A stretch of 25,174 nucleotides of DNA from CAZSLO01 sp964608025 (GCA_964608025.1 CAZSLO010000008.1:1-25174); one strand, 5' to 3'; positions 8,417-16,285 are shown, counted from the stretch's first letter. The notes: generated by a model not told the origin, from the letters alone. Numbers and translations: made by a program.

Positions 8417-9610
8417 CTAGTCCCTTGGAAGGGGCAATTTGACTTCTTCACCTCTTGCTGCGGACACAAATCCTCCCAATATCACCTCGGATAAAGATGC
8501 AGCGGCCTTAGCATCCATTTCAGATTGAGCATCTTCTTCGATTGCAGTGACGAATGCCCTTACGTCATCTGCCATTACATTTCCACTACTGCGGTTAGGA
8601 AGCCCAACTATCTTTTTCCCAGTATCTCCAAACGTTACCCAGCGACGTTTATCCATTGCAGCATATGCTGGATGTGATGCTGCCCACATTCCCATGGGAT
8701 CATATGGATCCACGGCAGGCTGCGTGAAATCAAGTTCGTTGTTGTAGACTTCAACTCGAAGGGCGAAAGGATCAAAACTCAGTGTACGTTCGGTTCCAAT
8801 CACAACAATTTTTTGAGGTCCACTAAGTGGGTGACTAGTCCAGCCGAAACGGCCTCCAAGTAAAGTTGCTGTAATACCCCCTTCTAGCGTGGCCATCATG
8901 ACACCAAAATCTTCAACGCCGACACTGTTGTGCTCTGCAAAAAAGTAATTTCCGGTATGTCCTAAGACGGATTCGAATTTCAGCCCCCCGGTAATCTCAT
9001 GGATGAAGCCGAGACTGTAGATACCAACATCAAACATTTCACGTTTAGCCTCGAGGTAGGTGTAACGATCTAGATTTTCTGTCTCCTTGCGAACAGTTCC
9101 TTTAGGCACTGAGCCTGCCCGCCCCTTCGAGAATAGGTTCTCGGCATGGATTGCTTTCAATTCACCTATCTCACCGTTTTGTACTGCCTGTTTAGCTTCT
9201 TGGACCCAGCCTGATAAGTTTTGAGTGAACATCCGGGTAACAATGTCATTTCGTTCAGCAGCCGATACGATAATGTCTATATCTTCGACGGTGCCTGCTA
9301 ATGGCTTGTCGAGGTATACATGTTTACCGGCGTCCATACATCGTGCAGCTACAATGGCACGTCTCTCCACTGCAGGTGTAGAACTGACTATATGAACATC
9401 GTCTCGTGCCAGGGCCACGTCTAGATCGGGTATATGAGGGATGCCTAGATCATCTGCGAGCTCTTGGTATTGTTCTACCCGATCTTCCGGGTCACCCTTC
9501 TCACTTGCTACAGCTACTAATTTGCAACTAGGGTGGGCGGCGAAGACAGCTGCGTGGCTCTGCTGATGGGTGCGTTTGGCTCCTACTAGTAAGACTCCAT
9601 ATTTTGTCAT
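8417..9610 (-). CDS. Gfo/Idh/MocA family oxidoreductase with degenerate nucleotide-binding loop
   Basis: A 397-residue protein with an N-terminal Rossmann region and a C-terminal alpha/beta substrate domain. The DKP tripeptide (101-103, in YLDKPLAG) matches the family's EKP catalytic-lysine motif. The dinucleotide loop is unusual: VGAKRTHQQSHA stands where most members have VGxGxxG, so the second and third glycines are replaced by Lys and His. Members usually oxidise or reduce sugars, inositols or their derivatives with NAD(P). Start: ATG 9610 is preceded by AGGGA about eight nt upstream and lies four nt after the stop of the small gene 9615-9959. An upstream in-frame TTG at 9649 would overlap that gene and lacks support. 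Tight spacing implies co-transcription and translational coupling with the small unknown protein. Confidence 0.9.
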   Translation of the reverse strand: MTKYGVLLVGAKRTHQQSHAAVFAAHPSCKLVAVASEKGDPEDRVEQYQELADDLGIPHIPDLDVALARDDVHIVSSTPAVERRAIVAARCMDAGKHVYLDKPLAGTVEDIDIIVSAAERNDIVTRMFTQNLSGWVQEAKQAVQNGEIGELKAIHAENLFSKGRAGSVPKGTVRKETENLDRYTYLEAKREMFDVGIYSLGFIHEITGGLKFESVLGHTGNYFFAEHNSVGVEDFGVMMATLEGGITATLLGGRFGWTSHPLSGPQKIVVIGTERTLSFDPFALRVEVYNNELDFTQPAVDPYDPMGMWAASHPAYAAMDKRRWVTFGDTGKKIVGLPNRSSGNVMADDVRAFVTAIEEDAQSEMDAKAAASLSEVILGGFVSAARGEEVKLPLPRD

Positions 9611-9614
9611 TGTT

Positions 9615-9959
9615 TCATCCCTGGTGGTAAAGAGTTCCGCGGCTACCAATCAACATTAGGTCCACTGCAGAATCACCTTTGGAGATAGTCGTGCTAACTG
9701 TAATAAGGGCGGACTGGCCAGTATCCCAAGTTTGTATCTCAGTTACGTAAAAACCACTTTCTATACCTTGGCGAGTTCGTTTGATTGGAGGTCCTCCAAA
9801 CCACGATTCTCCCATAAATGTAAGTTGGTTAAGAGTAGATTCCAGAGACTCGTCATCAATAGTGCGCGCGATGCAACGGATGAATTGAGGTTGCCCGAGC
9901 CTCTCTTGATCGATGGTATCCTGGACGACGTTTTGCAGGGCTTCTAGATGGTCTGCCAT
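9615..9959 (-). CDS. Small conserved-type protein of unknown function, coupled to a Gfo/Idh/MocA gene
   Basis: A 114-residue soluble protein that I do not recognise. It opens with an amphipathic, acidic helix (MADHLEALQNVVQDTIDQE), then segments such as FIRCIARTIDDESLE, FMGESWFGGPP and a C-terminal half rich in beta-strand-like stretches ending RGTLYHQG. No signal peptide, membrane segment or clear metal site is visible. The start at ATG 9959 is chosen because AGGGAGG lies just upstream; a more distal in-frame start at 10001 has no such signal. It ends four nt before the downstream oxidoreductase start, with the shared sequence GGGATGAAACA holding both its TGA and the next gene's ribosome-binding bases. 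A partner or modulator role for the oxidoreductase is an inference from coupling only. Confidence 0.72.
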   Translation of the reverse strand: MADHLEALQNVVQDTIDQERLGQPQFIRCIARTIDDESLESTLNQLTFMGESWFGGPPIKRTRQGIESGFYVTEIQTWDTGQSALITVSTTISKGDSAVDLMLIGSRGTLYHQG

Positions 9960-10104
9960 CGGCCCCTCCCTATAAGATTTTGTTTCAAAGAACGTTAGCA
10001 CAGCTATAGAGATCGGTAAAGGTCAAAATTATTTAAAAGTACGTGGGTTGATTTCGATATGAAAGAGTTGCTAGGTTAAACGTTCGGGATCAGGAGGCGA
10101 TGTG

Positions 10105-10950
10105 ATGATTGAATCCAGTAAGACAACGGTTCTAGTTACCGGTGCTTCTAGCGGTATTGGTAAGGCAACGGCCTTGTATCTAGCAGAAAAGGGATATAGT
10201 GTCATTGGTACAAGCAGATCGCTGGGTCGTCTGAATAGTCTTATTACTGAAGCAGAGTTGCTTGCAGGAACCGTCGAAGGTATCGAACTCGATGTTGACC
10301 ACGATGAGTCAATTGCGGCTGCACTTAAGCCTGTAATCGATTCTAACAAAAGTATTGACGTCCTGATTAACAATGCAGCATATGGCTTGTGGGGTCCTGC
10401 CCAGAGCTTGTCAATTGACGAATTGAGGGGTCAATTAGAAACGAATTTCCTAGGATCATTTCGAATGATGAAGGCATTGTTGCCTGATATGATTGGGCGA
10501 GGATGCGGCAAGATAATCAACATTAGTTCAGTCGAAGGTAGACTGGTAACCCCGTTTAATGGGGGCTATGCCGCGAGTAAATTTGCCTTAGAAGGACTGA
10601 GCGAGGCGATGAGGTTTGAGCTTTGGCCATTCGGAGTAAAGGTTGTTGTAGTAGAACCTGGGCTATTCAAAACCAACTTCAAGAATAACCAGGTAGATGC
10701 TAAAGAAGCGGAGTCTCCCGATTCGCCTTATCTGCAATTGTTGTCTCAGTATCGTAAAAAACGCCGTAGGTACGATATCCTAGACAAGGATCCCATAGGT
10801 GTGGCCAAGGTAATCCATAAGATTATTAAGGCTAGGCGTCCACGTTTTCGCTACAGGGTGGGAAGTGAGGCAACACTTGGGATCCTTGGTGCAAGTCTCT
10901 TACCTGAGCGGGTGTTTCAGGCTCTGATGAGCCGTGCCATGCTAAAGTGA
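10105..10950 (+). CDS. SDR family NAD(P)-dependent oxidoreductase (classical type)
   Basis: A 281-residue classical short-chain dehydrogenase/reductase. Seen motifs: TGASSGIG (12-19) for dinucleotide binding, NNAAYG (89-94, matching NNAG), catalytic Ser in INISSVEG (141-142), and YAASK (Tyr155, Lys159). An Arg after the second strand (TSRSLGRL) suggests NADP preference, a family rule rather than proof. The long C-terminal part with KKRRRYD and a basic RRPRFRYRVG segment resembles the longer oxidoreductases of the retinol-dehydrogenase-like branch. Start: ATG 10105, with AGGAGG seven nt upstream; the GTG one codon earlier is too close. It is divergent from the 9959 gene and ends three bp from the convergent recO stop, leaving no room for an intergenic terminator. 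Confidence 0.92.
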   Translation: MIESSKTTVLVTGASSGIGKATALYLAEKGYSVIGTSRSLGRLNSLITEAELLAGTVEGIELDVDHDESIAAALKPVIDSNKSIDVLINNAAYGLWGPAQSLSIDELRGQLETNFLGSFRMMKALLPDMIGRGCGKIINISSVEGRLVTPFNGGYAASKFALEGLSEAMRFELWPFGVKVVVVEPGLFKTNFKNNQVDAKEAESPDSPYLQLLSQYRKKRRRYDILDKDPIGVAKVIHKIIKARRPRFRYRVGSEATLGILGASLLPERVFQALMSRAMLK

Positions 10951-10953
10951 ACG

Positions 10954-11712
10954 TTATTTGCCTAACAAGTCCATGAACCCCACGCTTTTTAGTTCTCTTT
11001 CTAAGACGTATCGGCTATAAGCCCGGAGGACCCGGCCTATTTCGTCGGAGACGGGTTTAGGAATGGGGACCTTTAGTACATTTAGTAGCGGATTTCGCTG
11101 ATAGTAGCGTAAAGTCTTGTTTGCGTTAATGGACAGGGGAAGCGCCACTTCTACTGACTGTACTTTACAACCATTGCACAATAGTCCCCCTCTTGAGCAG
11201 TTGTAAATATAGTCGCCAGGTTCGAGGACCAATCGGCACTCTACGCATTCATATAGTTCTGGACGGAAGCCGGTGGCATCAAGTAGTTGTATTTCGAACC
11301 AGCGGATGAGTCTAGTAGTATCGTCTGTCGATTCAAGGGCATCAAGACATTCAATTAGCAGATGGAATATCTCTGGTGTTGGCTCTTGCTCATTAGAAAA
11401 CGCGTCAGCGAGTTCCGACAGATATACAGCCTCTGAAATAAGCAAAAGATTTTCACGGAGGCGTCCGAAGCTACGTATTGTTTGCGCTTCAGATATAACA
11501 TCAAGGGTTCTACCATAAGAGATCGATACAGATACGTATGTGAACGGCTCGACGTGACCTGCGAGTTTGCTTTTAACGCGTCGTACACCTCTTGCAACTG
11601 CCCTGACTTTGCCAAGATCGGATGTTAATAAGGTTAGTACACGATCTGCTTCCCCTATAGGAGTATGCCTAAGAACAATTCCGCGAGTTTTGTATGTCTT
11701 ACGCGATACCAT
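10954..11712 (-). CDS. recO: DNA repair protein RecO
   Basis: RecO anneals SSB-coated single strands and, with RecR, loads RecA in the RecF pathway. The 252-residue product shows the N-terminal OB-fold region (TRGIVLRHTPIGEADRVLTLL, then GKVRAVARGVRR) and a C-terminal helical region holding a zinc-ribbon-like cysteine set: C156-x2-C159, C172 and C179-x2-C182. Length and order fit the family. ATG 11712 is chosen because homologues start close to this TRG motif; no Shine-Dalgarno is visible, and a TTG at 11745 in frame is the alternative. It is last in the minus-strand run ybeY-dnaX-ybaB-recR-recO, 79 nt after recR, and is convergent with the SDR gene. Confidence 0.94.
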   Translation of the reverse strand: MVSRKTYKTRGIVLRHTPIGEADRVLTLLTSDLGKVRAVARGVRRVKSKLAGHVEPFTYVSVSISYGRTLDVISEAQTIRSFGRLRENLLLISEAVYLSELADAFSNEQEPTPEIFHLLIECLDALESTDDTTRLIRWFEIQLLDATGFRPELYECVECRLVLEPGDYIYNCSRGGLLCNGCKVQSVEVALPLSINANKTLRYYQRNPLLNVLKVPIPKPVSDEIGRVLRAYSRYVLERELKSVGFMDLLGK

Positions 11713-11791
11713 TGTGAGAAGTTCGTTATTTAGAACACGGTACAATCATCAGTATTTTTCTAGATACGCGTTAGCTACGAGTTTGGGATGG

Positions 11792-12406
11792 TTATGAGAG
11801 ATCTTGACGAGCTTCCATTGCACGTGTAAGTGTGACCTCGTCGGCGTACTCTAGGTCAGCCCCAACGGGTAATCCACGGGCAGGTCGTGTGATCCTAACA
11901 CCTAGAGGTGCAATGAGCTTATGTATATACATTGCTGTAGCCTCGCCTTCCATATTAGGGTTTGTCGCGAGCACTATTTCCTCTATTCCACCATCATTGA
12001 TTCGGGATAGGAGTGGCTGGAGCTTAAGGTCATCTGGTCCAATACCATTGATTGGTGAGATTGCGCCGTGTAGCACGTGGAATAGGCCTTTGTATGCACC
12101 TGTACGTTCCAATGCGACTACATCAAGTGCCTCTTCCACTACACAGATTCGGGATTGGTCACGCGAAAGGTCTTCACAAATAGTGCAAGGATCCTGTTCC
12201 GTGATGTTATAGCACTTGGAACAAAGGGTGATGCGGTCTTTAACGGCTATTAATGCTTCTGCGAGTGAGCGAGCTTCCACTTCCGGCATTCTAACGAGGT
12301 AATAGGTTAGCCGTTGGGCCATTTTCGGCCCAATTCCAGGGAGTTTGTGGAATTGGGTTATTAGGTTGGATACTGGTTCGCTACTTGAATTTGAGGGAAG
12401 TATCAA
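11792..12406 (-). CDS. recR: Recombination protein RecR
   Basis: RecR forms a ring clamp that works with RecO and RecF to load RecA at gaps. The 204-residue product has the helix-hairpin-helix KLPGIGPKMAQRL (21-33), a C4 zinc finger (C62, C65, C74, C77) and a Toprim domain from ICVVEEALD onward, including VLATNPNMEGEATA; the C-terminal RITRPARGLPVGADLEYAD segment is characteristic. The start is TTG at 12406: no ATG lies closer to the HhH, and AGAGG is six nt upstream. Only 15 nt separate it from ybaB, the common ybaB-recR pairing in bacteria. Confidence 0.96.
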   Translation of the reverse strand: MILPSNSSSEPVSNLITQFHKLPGIGPKMAQRLTYYLVRMPEVEARSLAEALIAVKDRITLCSKCYNITEQDPCTICEDLSRDQSRICVVEEALDVVALERTGAYKGLFHVLHGAISPINGIGPDDLKLQPLLSRINDGGIEEIVLATNPNMEGEATAMYIHKLIAPLGVRITRPARGLPVGADLEYADEVTLTRAMEARQDLS

Positions 12407-12421
12407 TATAGGCCTCTGGGG

Positions 12422-12730
12422 TTACATCAATCCAGGGATATTCATGCCACCCGTAAGGGAGTTCATCTTGGATGATGCCATTTCTTGGGCTTTATCGATG
12501 CCATCATTAACCGCGGCTATAACGAGATCTTGGAGCATCTCTACGTCGTCCGGTGAAACAGCCTCTGGGTCAATCGTTAGGGATTCGAGCGTCATTTTGC
12601 CACTAATTACAGCCTTGATGACGCCACCTCCTGCCGATCCTTCTACCGTGGAATTTTCAAGTTCTTCCTGCATTTTCGCCATGTTCTTCTGAAGCTGCTG
12701 AGCCTGTTTTAGCATCTTCTTGTTCATCAT
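12422..12730 (-). CDS. ybaB: YbaB/EbfC family nucleoid-associated protein, start nested in the dnaX 3' end
   Basis: YbaB/EbfC is a small dimeric DNA-binding protein that usually sits between dnaX and recR, as here. The product is about 102 residues, with the typical N-terminal helix (KMLKQAQQLQKNMAKMQEEL), a central beta-sheet GGGVIKAVISGKMTLESLTIDPEAV and a C-terminal helix with a Met/Gly-rich tail. ATG 12730 and ATG 12727 are adjacent; AAGGAGG lies nine nt before the first. The striking point is that the first 25 codons lie inside the dnaX reading frame (12657-12730) in another phase, so both genes use the same 74 nt. An even earlier GTG at 12751 has the Shine-Dalgarno inside its own coding part and is unlikely. 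Confidence 0.93.
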   Translation of the reverse strand: MMNKKMLKQAQQLQKNMAKMQEELENSTVEGSAGGGVIKAVISGKMTLESLTIDPEAVSPDDVEMLQDLVIAAVNDGIDKAQEMASSKMNSLTGGMNIPGLM

Positions 12731-14333
12731 TAGTAACTTCCTCCTTTTCACCTACAACTTTGGCACCCATTGCTAGGGCAGCACGTACGAGAGGGCTGCT
12801 TGTCGCTGGGTTTTGTTGGGGACCATTTGGCGAGCCATCAACTAGTCCTACTTTTATATCGTAATTTCCTTCCAATGAGGGTTCTAGGGCATTCTTTATA
12901 ATTTTCTGAGTTTGTGAGTCACTGAGCTCTTCTTCCATCCGTTCCATGTGTGACTTGAACGAAAATTTCAACGTGAGCTGGCCTTCTGATACTTCACGTT
13001 CTTTGCAGTCACGTAATAGGGCACCAAGATTGAATCTCCGACCCTTGTGGCGGCTCAGTGTACGGACGATTGTGTGCCATTCAGTCTCCAATTTGGAGGA
13101 CGGTTCTCTTGGTATGATTTCTGGCGATTTCACGGGGCTCTCAGAAGTTGGCTCGATAGCTATTTGGGCAGGCAGAATTTTTCGCTCTGGGGTAGAAATC
13201 GAGTCAGGGATAGGATTGGGTTTATCAACAGTTGGATTGATCGACGGGGGTGTTGGTTCTTGTACTCCAATACTTGTTTGTAGAAGAGGGATTTCAAGGG
13301 ATATTGGCAATTGTCCATCACGGCGCAAGTCGATCTCGGAAAAAAGTTCCAGGCTTTTTACGAGGTGATCGATAGAAGTAGTTTCAGCGTATGACTTAAG
13401 TCGAGAATCGATTTCGGCTGGCTGGTCGGCAGCTTCGACAGCCCCTGTTTTTACCAGCATGATTGCTCGAAGGTATCGAATTACCCCGCGGTGAAGTTGA
13501 CGGAGATCGGTTCCTTCATTGGCAACCTGGTTAATCAGGACCAGCCCGTTCTTCAAGTCTTTAGCAGATATGTACCCGGCCAATTCCAGGGCCTGTTCGT
13601 CACTGCCCATGTCGAGTAGGTTATGGATATGCTCTTGTGTTAGTGGCGAGCCGTAAGATATCAAGGCACGCTCAAGCAAGTTCTCAGCATCTCGGAGACT
13701 ACCTGAAGATTCTCTAGCGATAATTGCAAGAGCATCGGTTGATACTTCCACATTCTCCTTCTGGCAAAGCTCTGCCAGCTTTGTAATGCTTACGTCCAAC
13801 GGGATACGTCGGAAGTCAAACATTTGACATCTAGATACTATTGTTAAAGGGACCTTGTGCGATTCAGTTGTAGCTAGAATAAAGATTGAGTGAGACGGAG
13901 GTTCTTCAAGAGTTTTCAGAAGAGCATTGAATGCGTGGTCTGTTAGCTGGTGGACTTCATCGATTATATATATCTTGTAGCGTCCCTCGCTGGGTGAGTA
14001 ATGAGCTCGATCGCGCAGGTTTCTAATATCGTCTATGCCTCGGTTGCTTGCGGCATCAATTTCTATCATATCCATAGCTCGACCTTGGTTGATAGAGTTG
14101 CAAGCTGTGCATTGATTATCGGGCTCGCCGTCTTGAGGGGACATACAATTAATCGCTTTAGCAAGTATCCGTGCGGTACTAGTTTTACCTGTTCCACGTG
14201 GTCCGCAGAATAGATAGGCATGGGCGACTCTATCTTGAGAGACCGCGTTACGAAGTGTCTGTGTGACCATTTCTTGTCCGACCACTTCATCGAGCCGAGT
14301 AGGTCTCCACTTCCTATAAAACACTTCACTCAT
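12657..14333 (-). CDS. dnaX: DNA polymerase III subunit gamma/tau
   Basis: DnaX is the ATPase core of the replicative clamp loader. The 558-residue product starts with the hallmark YRKWRPTRLDEVVGQ, has a P-loop GPRGTGKT (44-51), Walker-B DEVH (125-128) and the SRC sensor region (VSRCQMFDF). The zinc site is incomplete: Cys63, Cys75 and Cys78 align, but the expected Cys at position 72 is Asp (EPDNQC for the usual EPCxxC). After domain III comes a Pro/Ser/Glu-rich linker (about 335-415) and a short C-terminal domain, then an acidic low-complexity tail. The tail overlaps ybaB by 74 nt. The ATG overlaps the ybeY stop as ATGA, showing translational coupling. No A-AAA-AAG type slippery site for a gamma form was found. 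Confidence 0.96.
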   Translation of the reverse strand: MSEVFYRKWRPTRLDEVVGQEMVTQTLRNAVSQDRVAHAYLFCGPRGTGKTSTARILAKAINCMSPQDGEPDNQCTACNSINQGRAMDMIEIDAASNRGIDDIRNLRDRAHYSPSEGRYKIYIIDEVHQLTDHAFNALLKTLEEPPSHSIFILATTESHKVPLTIVSRCQMFDFRRIPLDVSITKLAELCQKENVEVSTDALAIIARESSGSLRDAENLLERALISYGSPLTQEHIHNLLDMGSDEQALELAGYISAKDLKNGLVLINQVANEGTDLRQLHRGVIRYLRAIMLVKTGAVEAADQPAEIDSRLKSYAETTSIDHLVKSLELFSEIDLRRDGQLPISLEIPLLQTSIGVQEPTPPSINPTVDKPNPIPDSISTPERKILPAQIAIEPTSESPVKSPEIIPREPSSKLETEWHTIVRTLSRHKGRRFNLGALLRDCKEREVSEGQLTLKFSFKSHMERMEEELSDSQTQKIIKNALEPSLEGNYDIKVGLVDGSPNGPQQNPATSSPLVRAALAMGAKVVGEKEEVTNDEQEDAKTGSAASEEHGENAGRT

Positions 14334-14890
14334 GTGTTGAGCCTTTGATTCATGTGGTTACCTGTGAGCCCTGTATTGAATTCACTTAGGGCGCGGCGTT
14401 CGATAGTTTTCATGGTAGCTTCATCATCTTGGTTCATATGGTCGTACCCCATCAAATGAAGTATGCCATGTACAAGAAGGGTGGCCAGTTCCTGTTCAAC
14501 CGAGTGGCCTCTATCGTTGGACTGACGTATGGTCTGGGGAAAGGATATGATCACCTCACCAAGAGATTGAACTTGATTAGGTGGCAGTTCAAAATCTGGC
14601 ATATCTATGATTAGGACCTCGTCAATTGACTCACCATAATATTCTCCTTCGTGTGTGAAAGAGAATGCAAGCACGTCGGTGATTTCGTCTAGTCCCCTGT
14701 GTTCACGATTCAATTCTTGAATAACATCGTCGCCCGTAATTACGACGCCTACACTACTTTCCGGGGTGGCGTTCGCTACTTTTAATGAGCTGGAAACTAT
14801 ATCTTTAATCCAGTTTGTTGGGGGCAGACCTTGATAGGCCTCAGTAAATTGTATATCGATGTTGAATCGATGAGTCAGGTGGGAGGACAT
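14330..14890 (-). CDS. ybeY: Endoribonuclease YbeY (rRNA maturation factor)
   Basis: YbeY is a zinc-dependent single-strand endoribonuclease needed for 16S rRNA 3' processing and ribosome quality control. The 186-residue product carries the full metal motif HGILHLMGYDH (His141, His145, His151) and the upstream LNREHRGLDEITDVLAFSF segment typical of the family. The N-terminal strand FNIDIQF begins eight residues from the start, so ATG 14890 fits. No Shine-Dalgarno precedes it; instead a perfect TATAAT lies six nt upstream inside a palindrome, suggesting a leaderless mRNA. It is the first gene of the minus-strand operon and overlaps dnaX by four nt (ATGA). Confidence 0.95.
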   Translation of the reverse strand: MSSHLTHRFNIDIQFTEAYQGLPPTNWIKDIVSSSLKVANATPESSVGVVITGDDVIQELNREHRGLDEITDVLAFSFTHEGEYYGESIDEVLIIDMPDFELPPNQVQSLGEVIISFPQTIRQSNDRGHSVEQELATLLVHGILHLMGYDHMNQDDEATMKTIERRALSEFNTGLTGNHMNQRLNT

Positions 14891-14911
14891 AAACGTATTA
14901 TAACGTTTATG
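14888..14911 (-). promoter_or_regulatory. Palindromic operator-like site enclosing the -10 box of the ybeY operon
   Basis: On the minus strand CATAAACGT and ACGTTTATG form perfect 9-bp inverted arms around TATAAT. The last arm ends in the ybeY ATG. TATAAT is six nt from ATG, placing transcription start on or next to the initiator A. A -35 match at 16-18 nt is poor. Seen: the palindrome, the consensus and the absence of a Shine-Dalgarno. Inferred: leaderless transcript and a repressor site over the -10. Confidence 0.6.
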
Positions 14912-15094
14912 AATTCTTTATCACGGGTCCAGCGGATATTGAGTCATACTCCAATTTATCTACGAGAAGAAAAAGAAAGTTGTTGAGATAAATAGATTCA
15001 AGAATAGTTTTGTCAAGTAACCAATTTGGTGTTGGGGCATGACATACGACTTGCCATTGAAAGCTCTGCATCGGTCTTTTGATGCAAGAAGATG

Positions 15095-16285
15095 TTATTC
15101 GGAATTCGAGTTGCAGCGGATTAATTGAGAACCATCATCATTGGCGTGGACGATGTGTTTGTCACCAGCAAGGTCAAAGATAAGCTTGTATCCAGGGGTA
15201 ATCACTTGCGCGTAGCTTTCCCCTTCTTGGGGGCATCCAAGGCTTGCATCACTCCATTGAACTCGTTTGCTAGAATCGAGTATAAAAGCCCTTCCACCAA
15301 TATCTAGTTCTTCCGCCAATAATTTTCTGGCTGAGGTCTCGATTTCAATTTCTTCACACCTAGAGTTCACAGGATCCATTGCGGAGGACTTTGATTTCAC
15401 TAGTGTTGAACCAGCTGATTCAGATGCACTTTGCCTAATCTCATTAAAAACTGCCCCGAGATCCTGGGGCGATCCCACGAACATCGTACTTTCAGCGAGA
15501 TGGACCCGATAAGTTTCGAGGGAGCGTTGGAACGTGTAAAAATCTGGATCTTGTTCGAGGGCAGATGCGAATATCATGACTGCCTGAGCTTCACCACAAC
15601 CTCTAATTATGTCGGCGTCTCGTTGTGCTTCCGATGTAATTACGACAGCCTCTCTGTCTACGGATGCACGTTTTTCGAGGTCTGCTTTTGTGCCAGCCGC
15701 CCGTTCTCTATCCGCAATTCTCTTTCTTTCTGCTTTCATCCTTTCATATATGCTGTTTGCAATTTCTCCTGGGAAATCAGCCCGTTTCATACGGACGTCA
15801 ACGATCTCTATGCCAAAATCAAGTAGCTTAGGTTTCACGGCGTCTCGGACGCGATTCATGATTTGTTCACGAGTAATACCGATAATTTCGGATTGGTCAT
15901 CGAGACCAATTTCACGTCGGAGTTCAGAAGCGACTATGTCTATAGCTCTGGAGGATGCCCGGGATTCTGTTTTCAAGGTTTCTACGAATCGTAGAGGATT
16001 GACAATTCGCCCTCGAGCATAGACGTCAATAACAAGTCTTTTCTTGTCTTTAGTGAGAAGTGAGTCAGGTGGCGCGTCGAATATAAGGAGCCGTTTGTCT
16101 AAATACGTTACCCGCTCAATAAATGGAGTTTTTAAATATAGGCCAGGCTTATCTATGGACCGTATGGGTTCACCAAACCTCGTGACTACAGCAACCTTGG
16201 TTTCGTCTATGACGAATAGCAACTGGGGACCAATTATAACGGCCGCCAGAACAATGATTATTATCAGCGCAGCAATTATTCTCAT
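15095..16285 (-). CDS. hflC: HflC-like SPFH/band 7 protein with an extra C-terminal domain
   Basis: HflC pairs with HflK in a membrane complex that encloses and restrains the FtsH protease. The 396-residue product has one N-terminal membrane helix (about 3-24), then the SPFH domain (DETKVAVVTRFGEPI, PGLYLKTPF, YLDKRLLIFDAPP) and the long helical stretch with MKAERKRIADRERAAGTK typical of HflC, ending near 285. It is about 100 residues longer than typical HflC. After a Ser-rich linker (286-315) comes a compact segment, 316-396, with WSDASLGCPQ, YAQVITPGYKLIF and a final IRC; Cys351 and Cys391 could form a disulfide in the extracytoplasmic space where HflC lies. From memory, this resembles a small domain seen in uncharacterised exported Chloroflexota proteins. 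ATG 16285 overlaps the hflK TGA by four nt, with GGAGG about ten nt upstream. Confidence 0.92.
   Translation of the reverse strand: MRIIAALIIIIVLAAVIIGPQLLFVIDETKVAVVTRFGEPIRSIDKPGLYLKTPFIERVTYLDKRLLIFDAPPDSLLTKDKKRLVIDVYARGRIVNPLRFVETLKTESRASSRAIDIVASELRREIGLDDQSEIIGITREQIMNRVRDAVKPKLLDFGIEIVDVRMKRADFPGEIANSIYERMKAERKRIADRERAAGTKADLEKRASVDREAVVITSEAQRDADIIRGCGEAQAVMIFASALEQDPDFYTFQRSLETYRVHLAESTMFVGSPQDLGAVFNEIRQSASESAGSTLVKSKSSAMDPVNSRCEEIEIETSARKLLAEELDIGGRAFILDSSKRVQWSDASLGCPQEGESYAQVITPGYKLIFDLAGDKHIVHANDDGSQLIRCNSNSE

Noticed and set aside
12735..12750. GAAAAGGAGG in dnaX as a possible frameshift signal for a shorter DnaX form
   Set aside because: No A-AAA-AAG heptamer or downstream stem; the AAGGAGG is better explained as the ybaB ribosome-binding site, and it lies at the very end of the gene.
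12946..13368. 140-codon open frame on the plus strand opposite dnaX
   Set aside because: It lies wholly antisense to the dnaX linker, has no Shine-Dalgarno or recognisable domain, and its composition follows the opposite strand's codons.
15067..15086. TGCATC/GATGCA hairpin after hflC
   Set aside because: Six-bp AT-rich stem without a T tract on the minus strand; too weak to call a terminator.
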